Origin: JAFLCM01 sp964510955
GTDB taxonomy: Bacteria > Planctomycetota > Phycisphaerae > Phycisphaerales > UBA1924
Length of the DNA stretch: 64,000 nt
NCBI GenBank assembly: GCA_964510955.1
Contig: CAZEDW010000010.1
Location: forward strand, 42,281 to 106,280
Direction: 5' to 3'
Below are positions 38,120-47,773 of this stretch, one piece after another (the stretch's first letter is position 1; every line of letters begins with the position of its first letter). The notes beneath the pieces are model-generated. The model saw only the letters and a program-made list of their open reading frames with translations. It ran no database searches and was not told the DNA's origin. A program made the position numbers and the translations under genes.

Positions 38120-39667
38120 TCAGCAGTGCTGGCCAAAGCTCGCGAGCAACTGGACGAGGTCCGAGGTGTTGATCACGCCGTCGCCATTGAAGTCGCCCGG
38201 GCTGTAGGGGTACACGCTCTGCCCGAAGCGCCCGAGCAACTGGGTCAGGTCCGCGGTGTTCACGTTGTCGTCGCCGGTGAGGTCGGCGGGGCAGGGGTTC
38301 ACGCGGCTGATCTTGTAGACCTTGCCGGTGCCGGCGAGCACATAGGGGTTGCGGTCAGGGCCGAGCACGATCGAGATCGTCGCGGCCCGCGTGACGCCGA
38401 ACCCGCTGCCGAACAGGAGTTCCTGGCCCTCGGTGCCGACGGGGTTGGCGTAGCCGTCGGCGACGTCGTCCACCGAGTCGTTGAGCGCGGGGTTCGTGAA
38501 CACAAAGCCGTTGCGCTGGGCGTTCAGGCGGAAGAGCCAGAGGTAGCCCTGGTTCACGTTGCCGACAAGGACCGCGTCGTTGAACGCGGCGCCCAGGGCG
38601 GAGGCGTAGAGGTGCTTGATGCCGGTGATGCCGATCGTCGCGAGCCACGAGAACTTCGGGTCGGCGTAGGCGCTGCCGGGCAGGTTCACCAGGTTGTTGA
38701 TCGTGCCGGTCTGCTGCGGGTGACCGACAGGGCCCATGATGTCCGAGTGCCCGCTGTTGAAACCGGGGAAGACGAGATTGACCTCGTCGAAGGTGTTCTC
38801 GCCGTTGTCGGTGTTCCAGAGATTGCCGGTGGCCGGGTCGAAGTCCAGGCCGAAGCAGTTGCGGATGCCGTACGCGAACCAGCGGTTGGTGCCGGGGAAC
38901 GCGGGCAGATTGACGAAGGGGTTGTCCGCGGGCGTCGTGCCGTCGTCGTTGAGCCGCATGATGACCGCGAGGTCCTGCGTGGTCGTGCCCTCGAAGTTGG
39001 CGCTGATGAGCAGCCCGGAGTGGCCGGCGATCCAGGTGGCGTGGCGCAGGTCGCCGGTGGGGATGTAGATTTTGCCGTCGGGACCGAAGCGCGGTCCGCC
39101 GCCGTGGTGATAGCGGGTGTCGAAGGTGGTGGAGAGGATGCGCTGGTCAAACGTCAGAGCACCGGCGCCGGCGTTGGCGTTGGGGTCCCACACGAAGCGG
39201 TCGGTCACATTCTGCGTGGGAAGGCTGGACGAGAAGTTCGGCTGGGTGGCGACGACGCTCTGCGGGGTGTCAACGCCGGGTGTGGGCGAGAGGTCGTAGC
39301 GGATGTAAACGTAGTGGTTGCTGGCGAAGTTCGGGTGCAGGCACATGCCCTGCACGCCGTACTCGGTCTGGCTGTCGCTGCCCGTGGGCGCGACCACGTC
39401 GAGGTCCGCGACGGTGGCGGAGGGCGTGACGGCCTGGCCCGGGATCAGGTCAAGCCGGACCACCGTACCGTCGCCGCGCTTGGCGGCCAGCATGGTGGTG
39501 GGGGAGACAAAGACGATGCCGGTGGCGATCTGCCCGATGCCGCCGCCGAGGCCGTCGGCGACCTGCTCGACCTGGAGCCGTGGATCGGTCAGGGTCGGGC
39601 GCGCCGATGCGGTGCCCATGACGCCGAGGGCGGTCAAAAGAACGGCGAGATGGGGTGAAGTGCGCAT
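38120..39667 (-). CDS. Secreted glucose/sorbosone dehydrogenase-like propeller with dockerin-like C-terminus
   Basis: 515 residues. Signal peptide RTSPHLAVLLTALGVMGTASA. A PQQ-type six-bladed propeller follows (VEQVADGLGGGIGQIATGIV, MCLHPNFASNHYVYIRYD, HHGGGPRFGPDGKIYIPTGD, ENTFDEVNLVFPGFNSG). The HHGG pattern is typical of the active-site region of soluble glucose dehydrogenase relatives, but PQQ binding cannot be confirmed by eye. The C-terminus has two dockerin-type repeats (CPADLTGDDNVNTADLTQLL and GDFNGDGVINTSDLVQLLAS) ending FGQHC. Start at 39667 chosen for the signal peptide. Confidence 0.85.
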   Translation of the reverse strand: MRTSPHLAVLLTALGVMGTASARPTLTDPRLQVEQVADGLGGGIGQIATGIVFVSPTTMLAAKRGDGTVVRLDLIPGQAVTPSATVADLDVVAPTGSDSQTEYGVQGMCLHPNFASNHYVYIRYDLSPTPGVDTPQSVVATQPNFSSSLPTQNVTDRFVWDPNANAGAGALTFDQRILSTTFDTRYHHGGGPRFGPDGKIYIPTGDLRHATWIAGHSGLLISANFEGTTTQDLAVIMRLNDDGTTPADNPFVNLPAFPGTNRWFAYGIRNCFGLDFDPATGNLWNTDNGENTFDEVNLVFPGFNSGHSDIMGPVGHPQQTGTINNLVNLPGSAYADPKFSWLATIGITGIKHLYASALGAAFNDAVLVGNVNQGYLWLFRLNAQRNGFVFTNPALNDSVDDVADGYANPVGTEGQELLFGSGFGVTRAATISIVLGPDRNPYVLAGTGKVYKISRVNPCPADLTGDDNVNTADLTQLLGRFGQSVYPYSPGDFNGDGVINTSDLVQLLASFGQHC

Positions 39668-39810
39668 AACCAATGCCCGGAGGAGAGTGAGCGCCGTGCC
39701 CTGACAAAGGTACAGGCATTTCGCCGGGAGTCGAGCGAATTCCGCGGGCAAGATTGGTTATCGCACCGGGCCGCGGGCGATGTGGCGGGCGTCAGCCGGC
39801 GTGGACGGCA

Positions 39811-41082
39811 TCAACTGCCGCCGGCGACGGTGAAGTCGTCGTACTTGTCGATCGGATTGGCCTTCTCGAGCGCCGTGGGCGAATCGTCGTACGTGGCGCG
39901 CAGGAACTTGGCGGTGCGCTGCAGGTAGTAGCCGTCAACCCCGGCGGAGTGCAGCACAAGGTCGCCGATCGCCTCTCCGGGGTGCTTGCTGGCGGGCTGG
40001 TTGCCGGCAATGCCGACCTGGGCCAGGGGCTGGGCGTTGGCGGCGCCGTAGTAGGGCGAGGGCTCGGGGCCGAAGCGGAAGCTGACGGCGGGGCCCGTCG
40101 CCGGATCGATCACCGGATAGGCGGGGTTCCCCAGCAGGGCTTCCATGCTGAGCTGGACGTCGGCATCGGAGGCTTCGTTGTAAGGGAGCGAGGTGTCGAA
40201 GTCGGGCGGGTTGCCACCGGACCCGGCGCCTGATGCGGTCGTGGAAGCGATCTTGCCGAGCGCGCTGCGCTGGCGCTGGTTCTTCTTGTACCTGCCCAAC
40301 TGATCGGCGCTGAGCATCGACGCGTTCTGGAGCCAATAGAACTTGCCGCGCTGGGTCTGGTCGGCGCAGTTCACGATCTTCAACTGCGCGAACTTCTGAT
40401 CGCCGCCGGCCAGCGGATCGCGGGCCCACAGCAGGATGGGCAGGCCGAAGTTGTCGGTCAAATCCGGCAGCGCGGCGATGCGCTTGTTGACGATGGGTGG
40501 GTTGCCCGACGGGTTGGCGGCGGCTTCGACAGTCGCGTTGAAGACGGTGCGGCTGTTGATCTTGCCGTCGCACGGGCGGTAAAGCTCCGCGCCGGGGAGG
40601 TTGAAGTACTTGGACTCGTTCTGGTTTCCCACGGCGCGCGGGTCGATGACCGCGACCACCCGGGTGGTCTGATCGTCACCGCACTGGAAAAGGACGCGTG
40701 CCTGCCACGGGCTGGTCGCCTGGATGTCGTTACCGCCCTTGGCCACGACGCCGCCGGCAAGATCGAGGAGGACGCTCTGCATCATGGTGATGCCCCAGCC
40801 GCCGGTGAGCCGCGGGTCGTTGCTCTGGCTCCCGATCTGCGATGGCGTGAAGAACCCGGGCTGGCGCTGCGCGTGGTCGGCGCGGAACGCGGCGCACGCG
40901 CTCAAGACGCTCTGCATCAGGGCCGTCGTGCTCGCCTTTTTGGCGGCGTTGCGGGCGCTGGACAACGCCGGCACCAGCAGCCCCACGAGGATGACAATGA
41001 TCACAACCACGATCAGCAGCTCAACCAGCGTGAAGCCGGCCGGTCGGCGGGGGGGGCGGATCGTGCTTGCGGAGGTGGACAT
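39811..41082 (-). CDS. Type II secretion/type IV-like pseudopilin with large C-terminal domain
   Basis: 423 residues. Prepilin signal: PAGFTLVELLIVVVIIVILV, with cleavage expected between Gly16 and Phe17 and the usual Glu at mature position 5. The rest is a large globular domain (SSARNAAKKASTTALMQSVL, QPGFFTPSQIGSQSND, GWGITMMQSVLLDLAGGVV) as in the planctomycete-expanded DUF1559-like pseudopilin families, though the H-X9-DG signature is not obvious. Probably a minor pseudopilin or surface pilin-like protein. ATG 41082. Confidence 0.85.
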   Translation of the reverse strand: MSTSASTIRPPRRPAGFTLVELLIVVVIIVILVGLLVPALSSARNAAKKASTTALMQSVLSACAAFRADHAQRQPGFFTPSQIGSQSNDPRLTGGWGITMMQSVLLDLAGGVVAKGGNDIQATSPWQARVLFQCGDDQTTRVVAVIDPRAVGNQNESKYFNLPGAELYRPCDGKINSRTVFNATVEAAANPSGNPPIVNKRIAALPDLTDNFGLPILLWARDPLAGGDQKFAQLKIVNCADQTQRGKFYWLQNASMLSADQLGRYKKNQRQRSALGKIASTTASGAGSGGNPPDFDTSLPYNEASDADVQLSMEALLGNPAYPVIDPATGPAVSFRFGPEPSPYYGAANAQPLAQVGIAGNQPASKHPGEAIGDLVLHSAGVDGYYLQRTAKFLRATYDDSPTALEKANPIDKYDDFTVAGGS

Positions 41083-41342
41083 GGGCTTCTCCGGCGGACA
41101 GGGGCCTTGGACGTCTGAAGCTCTGGCGACGCGTCGCCGACCGACGCGATACCCGCGGCATCGTAGCGGTGCCTGTGGAGAGTATTCGCCCAGACGCCTA
41201 AGTCGGTTCCTGGTAGGGGGTTAGGAAGGTGGGCTGACGGCCCCGGAAATGCCCGATAGCGGTCGCCGACCCGCGCGCCGGCCCCATGGCATACCCCAAG
41301 GCTCAGAAGCCCCTGGTCGAACTTTCAGCGGTGGACCGAGGC

Positions 41343-42104
41343 CTAGCCGCGCCGGAAAGCCCCGCGGAGGCGCCTGACCGGCGGCGTGTGGTCGTCGGTG
41401 AAATCATCCACCGCGCGGACCGGTGACAGGCCCACCTGGGCCATCGTGGTAACGAGCTCGCGTGCGGTGAAGGGGAAGGGCGGGCCGTCGACGCGGTCCA
41501 GGGGCGTCGCCTCGTCGCGCCCGCGGGCGATCGCGAGAAGGACGCCGTTGTGGTTCAGGAGGTCGGCGATGCCCTGGGCCAACGCTCCGCGGTGCACCGG
41601 CGGGAGCGACTGGAGCGTGTGAATCTCCACCGCGAGATCGAATCGGCGCAGCAGGCGCGTGGGCAGGTCGAACAGGTTGGCCTGCATGAAGGTGATGTTG
41701 TCCTCGGCGTGCAGCCGCTGGGCCCACTCGACCGCGGAGGGGCAGGCGTCGAACGCCGTCACTTCATAGCCTCGCTCGGCGAGGGCCGCCGCGTCCTCGC
41801 CCAGCCCGCAGCCGACAACCGCCACGCGGGCGCCCGGGCGCACCACGCCGGGCGCTTCAACATTCAGCCACGAAAGCAGCCACGGGCACGCGGCCCGGTG
41901 GGCCCACGGGATGCGGGCCACGTCGCCGCCGGCGTCGCGGTAGATATCCTCGAACGCGCCGAGCCACTCGTCCAGCGGCGCGGTGGGCGCGATGGAGCGC
42001 GGATCGATGACCGTGGCGATCCCGCCGCGCGAAGAATGCGCGTCAAAGACCCCCGAGCCATGGCTGGAATCGTTCGAGTCGAGCGAGCGAAGAACGGCGT
42101 TCAT
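41343..42104 (-). CDS. Class I SAM-dependent methyltransferase
   Basis: 253 residues. The SAM-binding motif I is VRPGARVAVVGCGLGEDAAA, followed by YEVTAFDACPSAVEWAQR (motif II acidic residue) and the FDLAVEIHTLQSLPPVHRG segment. It resembles the Tehb/thiopurine-methyltransferase-like group, but the methyl acceptor is unknown. ATG 42104 with GGAGG 11 bases upstream; an open extension upstream is not needed. GC-rich flanks; 260 bp separate it from the pseudopilin downstream. Confidence 0.85.
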   Translation of the reverse strand: MNAVLRSLDSNDSSHGSGVFDAHSSRGGIATVIDPRSIAPTAPLDEWLGAFEDIYRDAGGDVARIPWAHRAACPWLLSWLNVEAPGVVRPGARVAVVGCGLGEDAAALAERGYEVTAFDACPSAVEWAQRLHAEDNITFMQANLFDLPTRLLRRFDLAVEIHTLQSLPPVHRGALAQGIADLLNHNGVLLAIARGRDEATPLDRVDGPPFPFTARELVTTMAQVGLSPVRAVDDFTDDHTPPVRRLRGAFRRG

Positions 42105-42390
42105 CTCAGGGCCTCCGTGATACGGAATCCTGACGTGGTCCCGATCCTGCACGCACCCCGGAACGGCGAGCGGGCGGCCTCGTCCTGAGTCGCCCGACGA
42201 TTGAAATGGTACCAGGGGAATCCCCTGGGTCCAAGAGGGATTATCGGAGATTTGCGTCGATCTCTGAACCGGTTCACCGGGCGGCTGGGCTGTCTGTGTT
42301 TTGTTAGGACTGGCGCGCCGCAATCTCTGTGGAATCGTTGGATAGACCCCGCGTGAAGGGGGCTCTCATGCCTGCTGCTCCGGCTCGGCG

Positions 42391-43911
42391 CTACTCCAAG
42401 CGGAGTTCCTGCTCGCGCCCCCTGGCATCGACATAGACCGCCCAGTGTCGGACTCCTTCGCACCGAATCTGAAACTGGCCGGGGCCGACGCCTGGCGTGG
42501 GCGGGGTGTCGAAGTCGATCTGTGTCTCCGGAGAATGCAGGCCGATGATCGCCGCGGCCATGAACTCGCGCCGCCATGAGTCACAATCGAGCGAGTGTGA
42601 TTCAAGTTTGCCATTCAGGACAAACAACAGTCCACGCAGTTGGATTCCATCGCGAAGTCCCAACGGGACCTCGGTGGTGGCGACGGGGATCGCGGCGAAG
42701 TACACGCCGATACCTGTCGCGATCCCAAGCGGAACCGCGCCCCGGACCAGCCCGGTGGCAAATCTCCCGCGCGATCGCCCAAGCCGAAAGCCGCATAGCA
42801 GAGTGCACAGTATCGTCGCGACACCAAGATCCGCCGCCCGAGTCCATGCGTACGTTCGGGAACTGGCGGACCATTCGAGTCCGTGTCCGAGCGGCGACCA
42901 CGACAGTTGAGCGTCGTGCCGCATTTGATCGGGGGTCAGCTCTCCCTTGAGTACGGTGGCAGTGCGTTGCTGTCCAAGCCGCTTGAGGAGCGCCGCGTTG
43001 TTGGTCCAGCGCGTCGTAATGGAGTGGGTTGGCTCAGGATCTTCGTCGGTCGTCGCGCGGCAAGCGAGCACGGGCGACAGTCCCGGGATGCTCGCCTGTG
43101 AAGGCCCAAACACAAAGACCTTTGCGGTGCACGGGGCTCTTTGAACACCTGTGAGGCGCAGCGGATAGACCGCCGAGTGCGTTGTGAACACGAAGGCGAG
43201 CGGATGAGGCCGGATGACGCCCGAGGCGCCGAGCGGCTGCCCGGCGTCGCTGGCGAGTTTGGCGGCAGCGAACACCCAGCCATCCTTGCAGTAATCGTCC
43301 AGCACCGGGATGGCCTCGCTCGGAACGTAGTAACCCGCGGCGCTAAGCCAGTCCACAATCACTTGCCCGCTTGTTCCGGAGAGAACGGTGGTCTCGAAGG
43401 CGCCAACTCGGGCGGAGTTCAAAATGTTGACGCCGGCACAGATGGCCGAGGTTCCACCGCGAGCTCGGCTCAAGGTCGGCAGGGTGAGCAGGACCATGAT
43501 GCACAGAATCAAGCAGACGGCAATACCGTCCGCCGTCATTCGCCAGCCTCTTCGCATCAAGACGCTGACTATCGCGACAATCACGGCAACCGGCGTGGCA
43601 AACCACGACCACTGGGTGCTCAAGCGCGGAGAGAAGACGGCATCGAGAGCCTCGAAGAAGCCGTCTTCGACCGGCTCAATCGTCGGCTTCGCGGGGAGCG
43701 GTACGATCCACGCAGCATCAGGGTCGTTCGTTTGGAAGCTGGTGTCAACAACGAGCGTTTCGCGCGTGCCGTCGAAGACGATGGCGACGCGCTGGGCGGG
43801 AGTTTCGATGCTTTGAACGGTGCGGCCGAAGCCTTTGCCGTCGGCAAGGGCGGGAGAAGCGAGACACAACTGGAGAGCCGCGACGAGGGAAAATCGCAGG
43901 GCACGGAGCAT
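42391..43911 (-). CDS. DUF2330 membrane protein
   Basis: 506 residues. Signal-like start LRFSLVAALQLCLASPALA. The N-terminal domain (QRVAIVFDGTRETLVVDTSF, then AAWIVPLPAKPTIEPVEDGF) matches DUF2330, whose members are exported proteins with a conserved PLP/VPxP turn. Then come transmembrane segments (PVAVIVAIVSVLM, GIAVCLILCIMVLLTLPTL and further ones at ~390-460). Repeated residues include VIRPHPLAFVFTTHS. The function of the family is unknown. Start at 43911 picked for the signal peptide. Confidence 0.82.
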   Translation of the reverse strand: MLRALRFSLVAALQLCLASPALADGKGFGRTVQSIETPAQRVAIVFDGTRETLVVDTSFQTNDPDAAWIVPLPAKPTIEPVEDGFFEALDAVFSPRLSTQWSWFATPVAVIVAIVSVLMRRGWRMTADGIAVCLILCIMVLLTLPTLSRARGGTSAICAGVNILNSARVGAFETTVLSGTSGQVIVDWLSAAGYYVPSEAIPVLDDYCKDGWVFAAAKLASDAGQPLGASGVIRPHPLAFVFTTHSAVYPLRLTGVQRAPCTAKVFVFGPSQASIPGLSPVLACRATTDEDPEPTHSITTRWTNNAALLKRLGQQRTATVLKGELTPDQMRHDAQLSWSPLGHGLEWSASSRTYAWTRAADLGVATILCTLLCGFRLGRSRGRFATGLVRGAVPLGIATGIGVYFAAIPVATTEVPLGLRDGIQLRGLLFVLNGKLESHSLDCDSWRREFMAAAIIGLHSPETQIDFDTPPTPGVGPGQFQIRCEGVRHWAVYVDARGREQELRLE

Positions 43912-44126
43912 CTCTGATCCGTTCGGGCGTTGGGGCGGAGTTGTTGCAGGAATTCTGTCGACCCGCTGGGGCTTGTGTGTTTCTCTCATGGGTCCACGGG
44001 TTGCGCTCGCGGACTCGCTTCACCCGTGGCTGCATTCTTGCGACCCTTCGGGTCGCGGAAGCTCGCACGAAAGGCAGAAGCCGTGCGGATCTCGGAGTTC
44101 GCGAGAGAACCAGGCAATGCAGCCGG

Positions 44127-44147
44127 CCACGGCTGGGTCAGCCGTGG
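44127..44147 (-). terminator. Hairpin spanning the lpdA stop codon
   Basis: CCACGGCTG and CAGCCGTGG pair perfectly (9 bp, 3-base loop) across the stop codon of the dihydrolipoyl dehydrogenase gene. No T-run follows on the minus strand, so termination is uncertain; it could also protect the 3' end. Confidence 0.5.
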
Positions 44148-45703
44148 ATCAATCTTCCCTCGCTCGCCAGGCTCGCCTCATGGATCGCCTCATGCATCGT
44201 CGGGTGAGCGTGGACGGTTACGTTCAGCTCCTCTGTCGTGGCTTCCAAGCGCCGGGCCAGCGTCAGTTCGGCGATCAGCTCGGTGGCCTGGTCGCTGAGG
44301 ATGTGGGCGCCGAGGATTTCGCCGCGGGGGAGGCCGCGGAGAATCTTCACAAGGCCGACGTTGTTGGCGCTGGCGATGGCTTTGCCGTGGGCCTGCAAGG
44401 GGTAGCTGCCGACGGCGTAGTCCTTGCCCTTCACCTTCCCCTGCTCGATGAGGGCGCGCTCGGTGAGGCCGACGCTGGCGACCTGGGGGTGGCAGTAGGT
44501 GCAGCCGGGGATCACGCCGTAGTGCAGTGGGATGGGGTCGTGGCCCGCAAGACGCTCGACGCAGATGATGGCTTCCTCGCTGGCGACGTGGGCGAGCCAC
44601 GGCGGGCCGATGACATCGCCGACGGCGTAGAGGCCGGGGACGTTGGTGGCGTACTTGATCGCCGGGTCGCCCTGCTCGCCCCATTTGAAGTCGGTCTTGA
44701 TGTGGTCCTTGAAGGTTTCGAGGCCCAGCGCGGGATCGAAGAGGCCGTCGAAGCGGCCCTTGACGCCGATGGCAAGCAGCACTTTTTCTGCTTCCAGCAC
44801 TTCCTTCTTGGATTCGTCGGCCTTGCCATTCGTAAACGGGGCCACCGTGACCTTCACGCCGCTCGCGGTCTTCTCCACGTTCAGCGTGGTGGTGGACGTG
44901 CGGATCTCCATGCCCTTCTTCTTGTAGAGCTTCTCGAGGGCGGTGCAGACATCGTCGTCCTCGACGGGGAGGATGCGGGGGAGCATCTCGATGACGGTGA
45001 CCTTGGTGCCGTAGGTGTGATAGAAGTAGGCGAACTCCATGCCGATGGCGCCGGCGCCGACGACGATGAGCGATTTGGGCTGGGCCTTGGTGTTCATCGC
45101 CTCGCGGGCGCCCATGATCTTGTCGCCGTCGAACTTGGCGAAGGGGAGCTCGCGGGCGACCGAGCCGGTGGCGATGAGGACGCTGGTGGCGGTGAGGGTG
45201 TCGCGGGCCTTGGCGGCGATGGTGGTGGGGGCGTGGGTGAGGGTGTCTTTCACCTCGGCGTCGTAGATCTCGACCTTGCAGGGAGCAGCCCCCTTGCGCC
45301 CGCTGACGACCTTGGCGTTGCCCTTGATGTGGTCGATCTTGTTCTTGCGGAACAGGAACTCGATGCCCTTGTTGAGCTTGCCGGCCACGTCGCGGGAACG
45401 CCCGATGACCTTGGCCCAGTCCACCGACAGCTCGCGGACCTTCAGGCCCCAGGTGTCGGCCTCGTGGGCGATCTTTTCATAGAGCTCGGCGTTGGCGAGC
45501 AACGCCTTGGTGGGGATGCAGCCCCAGTTGAGGCACACGCCGCCGAGCTTGTCGCGCTCGACGCAGGCGACCTTCATGCCGAGCTGGGCCGCGCGGATGG
45601 CCCCGACGTAACCGGCGGGCCCGCCGCCGACGACGATGAGGTCGTAGTGCTTGGGGTTGCTGGCGGAGGCGGTGGACTTGAACGCTGGTGCGGTGTGGGC
45701 CAC
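44138..45703 (-). CDS. lpdA: Dihydrolipoyl dehydrogenase (E3)
   Basis: 521 residues. Reoxidises dihydrolipoyl groups of 2-oxoacid dehydrogenase or glycine cleavage complexes using FAD and NAD+. Motifs: FAD Rossmann YDLIVVGGGPAGYVGAIRAA, redox disulfide GGVCLNWGCIPTKAL, NAD site KSLIVVGAGAIGMEFAYFYH, then GLYAVGDVIGPPWLAHVASE and the C-terminal HAHPTMHEAIHEA with the active-site His-Glu. Normal length (~470) plus a ~35-residue N-terminal extension. The GTG at 45703 gives a sensible start; a TTG 45 bases upstream would add 15 residues. No E1/E2 genes nearby. Confidence 0.95.
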   Translation of the reverse strand: MAHTAPAFKSTASASNPKHYDLIVVGGGPAGYVGAIRAAQLGMKVACVERDKLGGVCLNWGCIPTKALLANAELYEKIAHEADTWGLKVRELSVDWAKVIGRSRDVAGKLNKGIEFLFRKNKIDHIKGNAKVVSGRKGAAPCKVEIYDAEVKDTLTHAPTTIAAKARDTLTATSVLIATGSVARELPFAKFDGDKIMGAREAMNTKAQPKSLIVVGAGAIGMEFAYFYHTYGTKVTVIEMLPRILPVEDDDVCTALEKLYKKKGMEIRTSTTTLNVEKTASGVKVTVAPFTNGKADESKKEVLEAEKVLLAIGVKGRFDGLFDPALGLETFKDHIKTDFKWGEQGDPAIKYATNVPGLYAVGDVIGPPWLAHVASEEAIICVERLAGHDPIPLHYGVIPGCTYCHPQVASVGLTERALIEQGKVKGKDYAVGSYPLQAHGKAIASANNVGLVKILRGLPRGEILGAHILSDQATELIAELTLARRLEATTEELNVTVHAHPTMHEAIHEASLASEGRLIHG

Positions 45704-45800
45704 GGTGGGATCCTGCGGAAATGGGCTTGCACCGCAAGCGCGGGGCAAAATGGGTTGGGATTATAGAGATACGCCGGGGTCCGCACGGCCGGCCGAGGCA

Positions 45801-46190
45801 CTACGAAGCGCCGGCAGGTTTGTCGTGATCTTCGGCGGCATTCGGGGCCGGGTCAACGGTCCGGAACCAGGCCGTGGTGTAGTCCGGGTTTTCGGCAACC
45901 TCACCGGTGGAGCGCATCGTGTACAAGCCCGGCGGCGCGGGCTCGAAACATCGCGGCGCCGGCGGCAGCCACAGCAGCGGGTCATCGGGCCCGCTGGTGG
46001 TCAGCCGGACTTCGATGCCCTTGGGTGACACGCGTTCGACCGTGCCCATGAACTGACGACGGGCGACTGTCTTGCGGTCGCGAGTCTGTTCGGTGACGCC
46101 GATGATCACCGTCTTTCCGAGCAGGGCCCGTGCCTCGTGCTCGTGATACTCGAACTTCGAAGGATCGATGTTGGGCGAGTTGTGGCTCAT
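45801..46190 (-). CDS. Small acidic protein of unknown function
   Basis: 129 residues, not recognised. The first half, KFEYHEHEARALLGKTVIIG and QFMGTVERVSPKGIEVRL, is a compact beta-rich SH3/PilZ-like stretch, and the second half is Pro-rich (DDPLLWLPPAPRCFEPAPPG, VDPAPNAAEDHDKPAGAS). The function is open. ATG 46190 was chosen; upstream the open frame has no family-like sequence. It lies between lpdA and the SRP RNA gene, all on the minus strand. Confidence 0.65.
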   Translation of the reverse strand: MSHNSPNIDPSKFEYHEHEARALLGKTVIIGVTEQTRDRKTVARRQFMGTVERVSPKGIEVRLTTSGPDDPLLWLPPAPRCFEPAPPGLYTMRSTGEVAENPDYTTAWFRTVDPAPNAAEDHDKPAGAS

Positions 46191-46295
46191 ATGGAGCAAG
46201 CCGCGTTCGAGTGAGTCGAACACCGTTGTGACTGCAGCGCGTGCGCAGCCGTTGCCGCGCTGAGCACAACGCTTCGATGCGGTGTCAGACCCCCC

Positions 46296-46437
46296 AATCC
46301 CCACTCGCCGCGGTAAACGGCCAGGACACCGGCGGCACCGGGCATCGGCCGCTTATGGCTGCTGCGGTCAAGCCCTGACCAGGTTCACGGGACACCCGTG
46401 CACCGGGCCCGGCCGCTTACGGCGGCGAGTGAGGACC
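46296..46437 (-). ncRNA. ffs: Signal recognition particle RNA
   Basis: On the minus strand the ends CACTCGCCG (46423-46431) and CGGCGAGTG (46302-46310) are exactly complementary and can be extended by a few pairs to about 46296/46437. The middle holds the SRP RNA hallmarks: CCCGTGAACC before GGTCAGG (46374-46380), then GCAGCAGCC (46357-46365), which is the Ffh-binding asymmetric/symmetric loop. The apical part between these reads GCTTGACC instead of the common GGAA tetraloop. Size (~140 nt) is somewhat longer than the 4.5S type. No coding sequence in this segment is credible. Confidence 0.8.
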
Positions 46438-46492
46438 GCAGTATAGGGTGGGTCGAGCCCGCCGGAGCACCGGTTGGAAACCGGCGCCACCA

Positions 46493-46528
46493 ACAGAAAA
46501 CAGGCGGCCCGGCTTTCGCCGCGCCGCC
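46493..46528 (-). terminator. Hairpin terminator downstream of the HDOD gene
   Basis: GGCGGCCCGG and CCGCGCCGCC (46503-46512 and 46519-46528) form a stem with one mismatch around CTTTCG. On the minus strand it is followed by TGTTTTCTGTT, an acceptable U-run. It ends transcription from the HDOD gene before the SRP RNA gene. Confidence 0.75.
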
Positions 46529-46630
46529 CGGAGGGAGAAAGAGAGAACTCTTTCACACCCGCCCGGCGCGTCCGTGCGCATGGGCAGGCGTTGCTCTTGG
46601 GGCGGGCTCCTCCGTCCGCCCGTGAACGTG

Positions 46631-47557
46631 TCAGCCGAGAAGACCCTGAACGTCCTTGAGCTTCTCGGCCAGGTTGGTCTTGACGTTGTTGACCATGTCC
46701 TGAGTGGCGTGGAGCTCATCCAGGATGCTGGGGTCGATGTCGATCGAGGGCAGGTCGAGCCGGAAGCCGCCCTTCTGGGCGCCGGCGATGCGGTCCGCGA
46801 TGTAGACCAGGCACGCGAGGCTGCGGCCGCCCGACGGAAGTTCCATCGGGTTGTGGTGGCTGCCGCACACGGTGGCGAAGGCCTTGGGGAACTTCCATTT
46901 CTCGGCCAGTCCGCGCCCGAACTGCTGGTGGTCGGCGCCGAAGGCGGTGCGCTCGAGCTCCAGCATGTTGCCCGCGGGAGTCCCGTCGGCCGCGGGCTTG
47001 AGCTTGGTGATGACCTCGATGAGCTTGTTCTTGTCGCACTGCAGCTCGACCATGATGCCGATGTCGTGCATCAGCCCAGCGAGGAAGGCCTCGTCGGCGG
47101 CGCACATGCCCATCTCGTCGGCGAGCATCTTGGCCGCGGTGCCGACAGCGACCGAGTGCATCCACAGGTCGCGGGCGGCGAAGTTGGGGCACAGTTGACC
47201 GCCGCGGAACAGCTTGGCCAGGCTGGCGCTGATGGCGATGTTCTTCACCGCGTTGAGCCCCAGCATCACGATGGCGCGGTTGATCGAGCCGATCTGGCCG
47301 GGCAGGCCGTAGAACGAAGAGTTCACCACCTTCAGCACCCGGCTGCACAGCGCCGGGTCGTTGGAGATGACCTTGTGCAGGTCCTGGGCCGTCGAGTTTG
47401 GGCTCTCGACCAGCTCGATGATCTTGACGGTGATCTCCGGCAGGGTCGCGATGTGGCTGATCTCGCGGACCGCCTTGGCCACGATTTCCTCAGCGCCCCC
47501 GGGTTTGGCGGCGGCTGGTGCGGCGGAGGTCGGAGTTGCCTGAGCTGGCGTGGACAT
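46631..47557 (-). CDS. HDOD-domain signalling protein
   Basis: 308 residues. After a Thr/Ala/Pro-rich start, the HDOD domain covers ~30-235: ISHIATLPEITVKIIELVES, VISNDPALCSRVLKVVNSSF, YGLPGQIGSINRAIVMLGLN, and AVGTAAKMLADEMG...AFLAGLMHDIGIMV. The HD residues of a phosphohydrolase (HD in LMHDIG) remain partly, but the HDOD class usually lacks catalysis and works as a regulator or chemotaxis-linked protein. The ATG at 47557 has GGGAGAG nine bases upstream. It is followed by its own terminator. Confidence 0.9.
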   Translation of the reverse strand: MSTPAQATPTSAAPAAAKPGGAEEIVAKAVREISHIATLPEITVKIIELVESPNSTAQDLHKVISNDPALCSRVLKVVNSSFYGLPGQIGSINRAIVMLGLNAVKNIAISASLAKLFRGGQLCPNFAARDLWMHSVAVGTAAKMLADEMGMCAADEAFLAGLMHDIGIMVELQCDKNKLIEVITKLKPAADGTPAGNMLELERTAFGADHQQFGRGLAEKWKFPKAFATVCGSHHNPMELPSGGRSLACLVYIADRIAGAQKGGFRLDLPSIDIDPSILDELHATQDMVNNVKTNLAEKLKDVQGLLG

Positions 47558-47773
47558 GGTCGCTCTCCCTGCGGGGGTCGTGCGTGCTGCGGGCGCGGCG
47601 GGGCCCGATATGGCTGCATCGGGCCATTGGGCGCGCGGCTTTGGCGGGGTTGCCCGGCGCCGGGGGCGAATGCGCCAATAACCCGGTGCGGGCGTGGACA
47701 TGACCGTCAGCCGGCCTTCCCGCCGCTCGGCGCGCTCACCTGGATAAGGGGGTACGCCGGTGACCGCCCGGCG

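Noticed and set aside
41083..41342. Regulatory or RNA element in the 260-bp gap upstream of the pseudopilin
   Set aside because: No convincing hairpin, promoter or repeat could be identified there.
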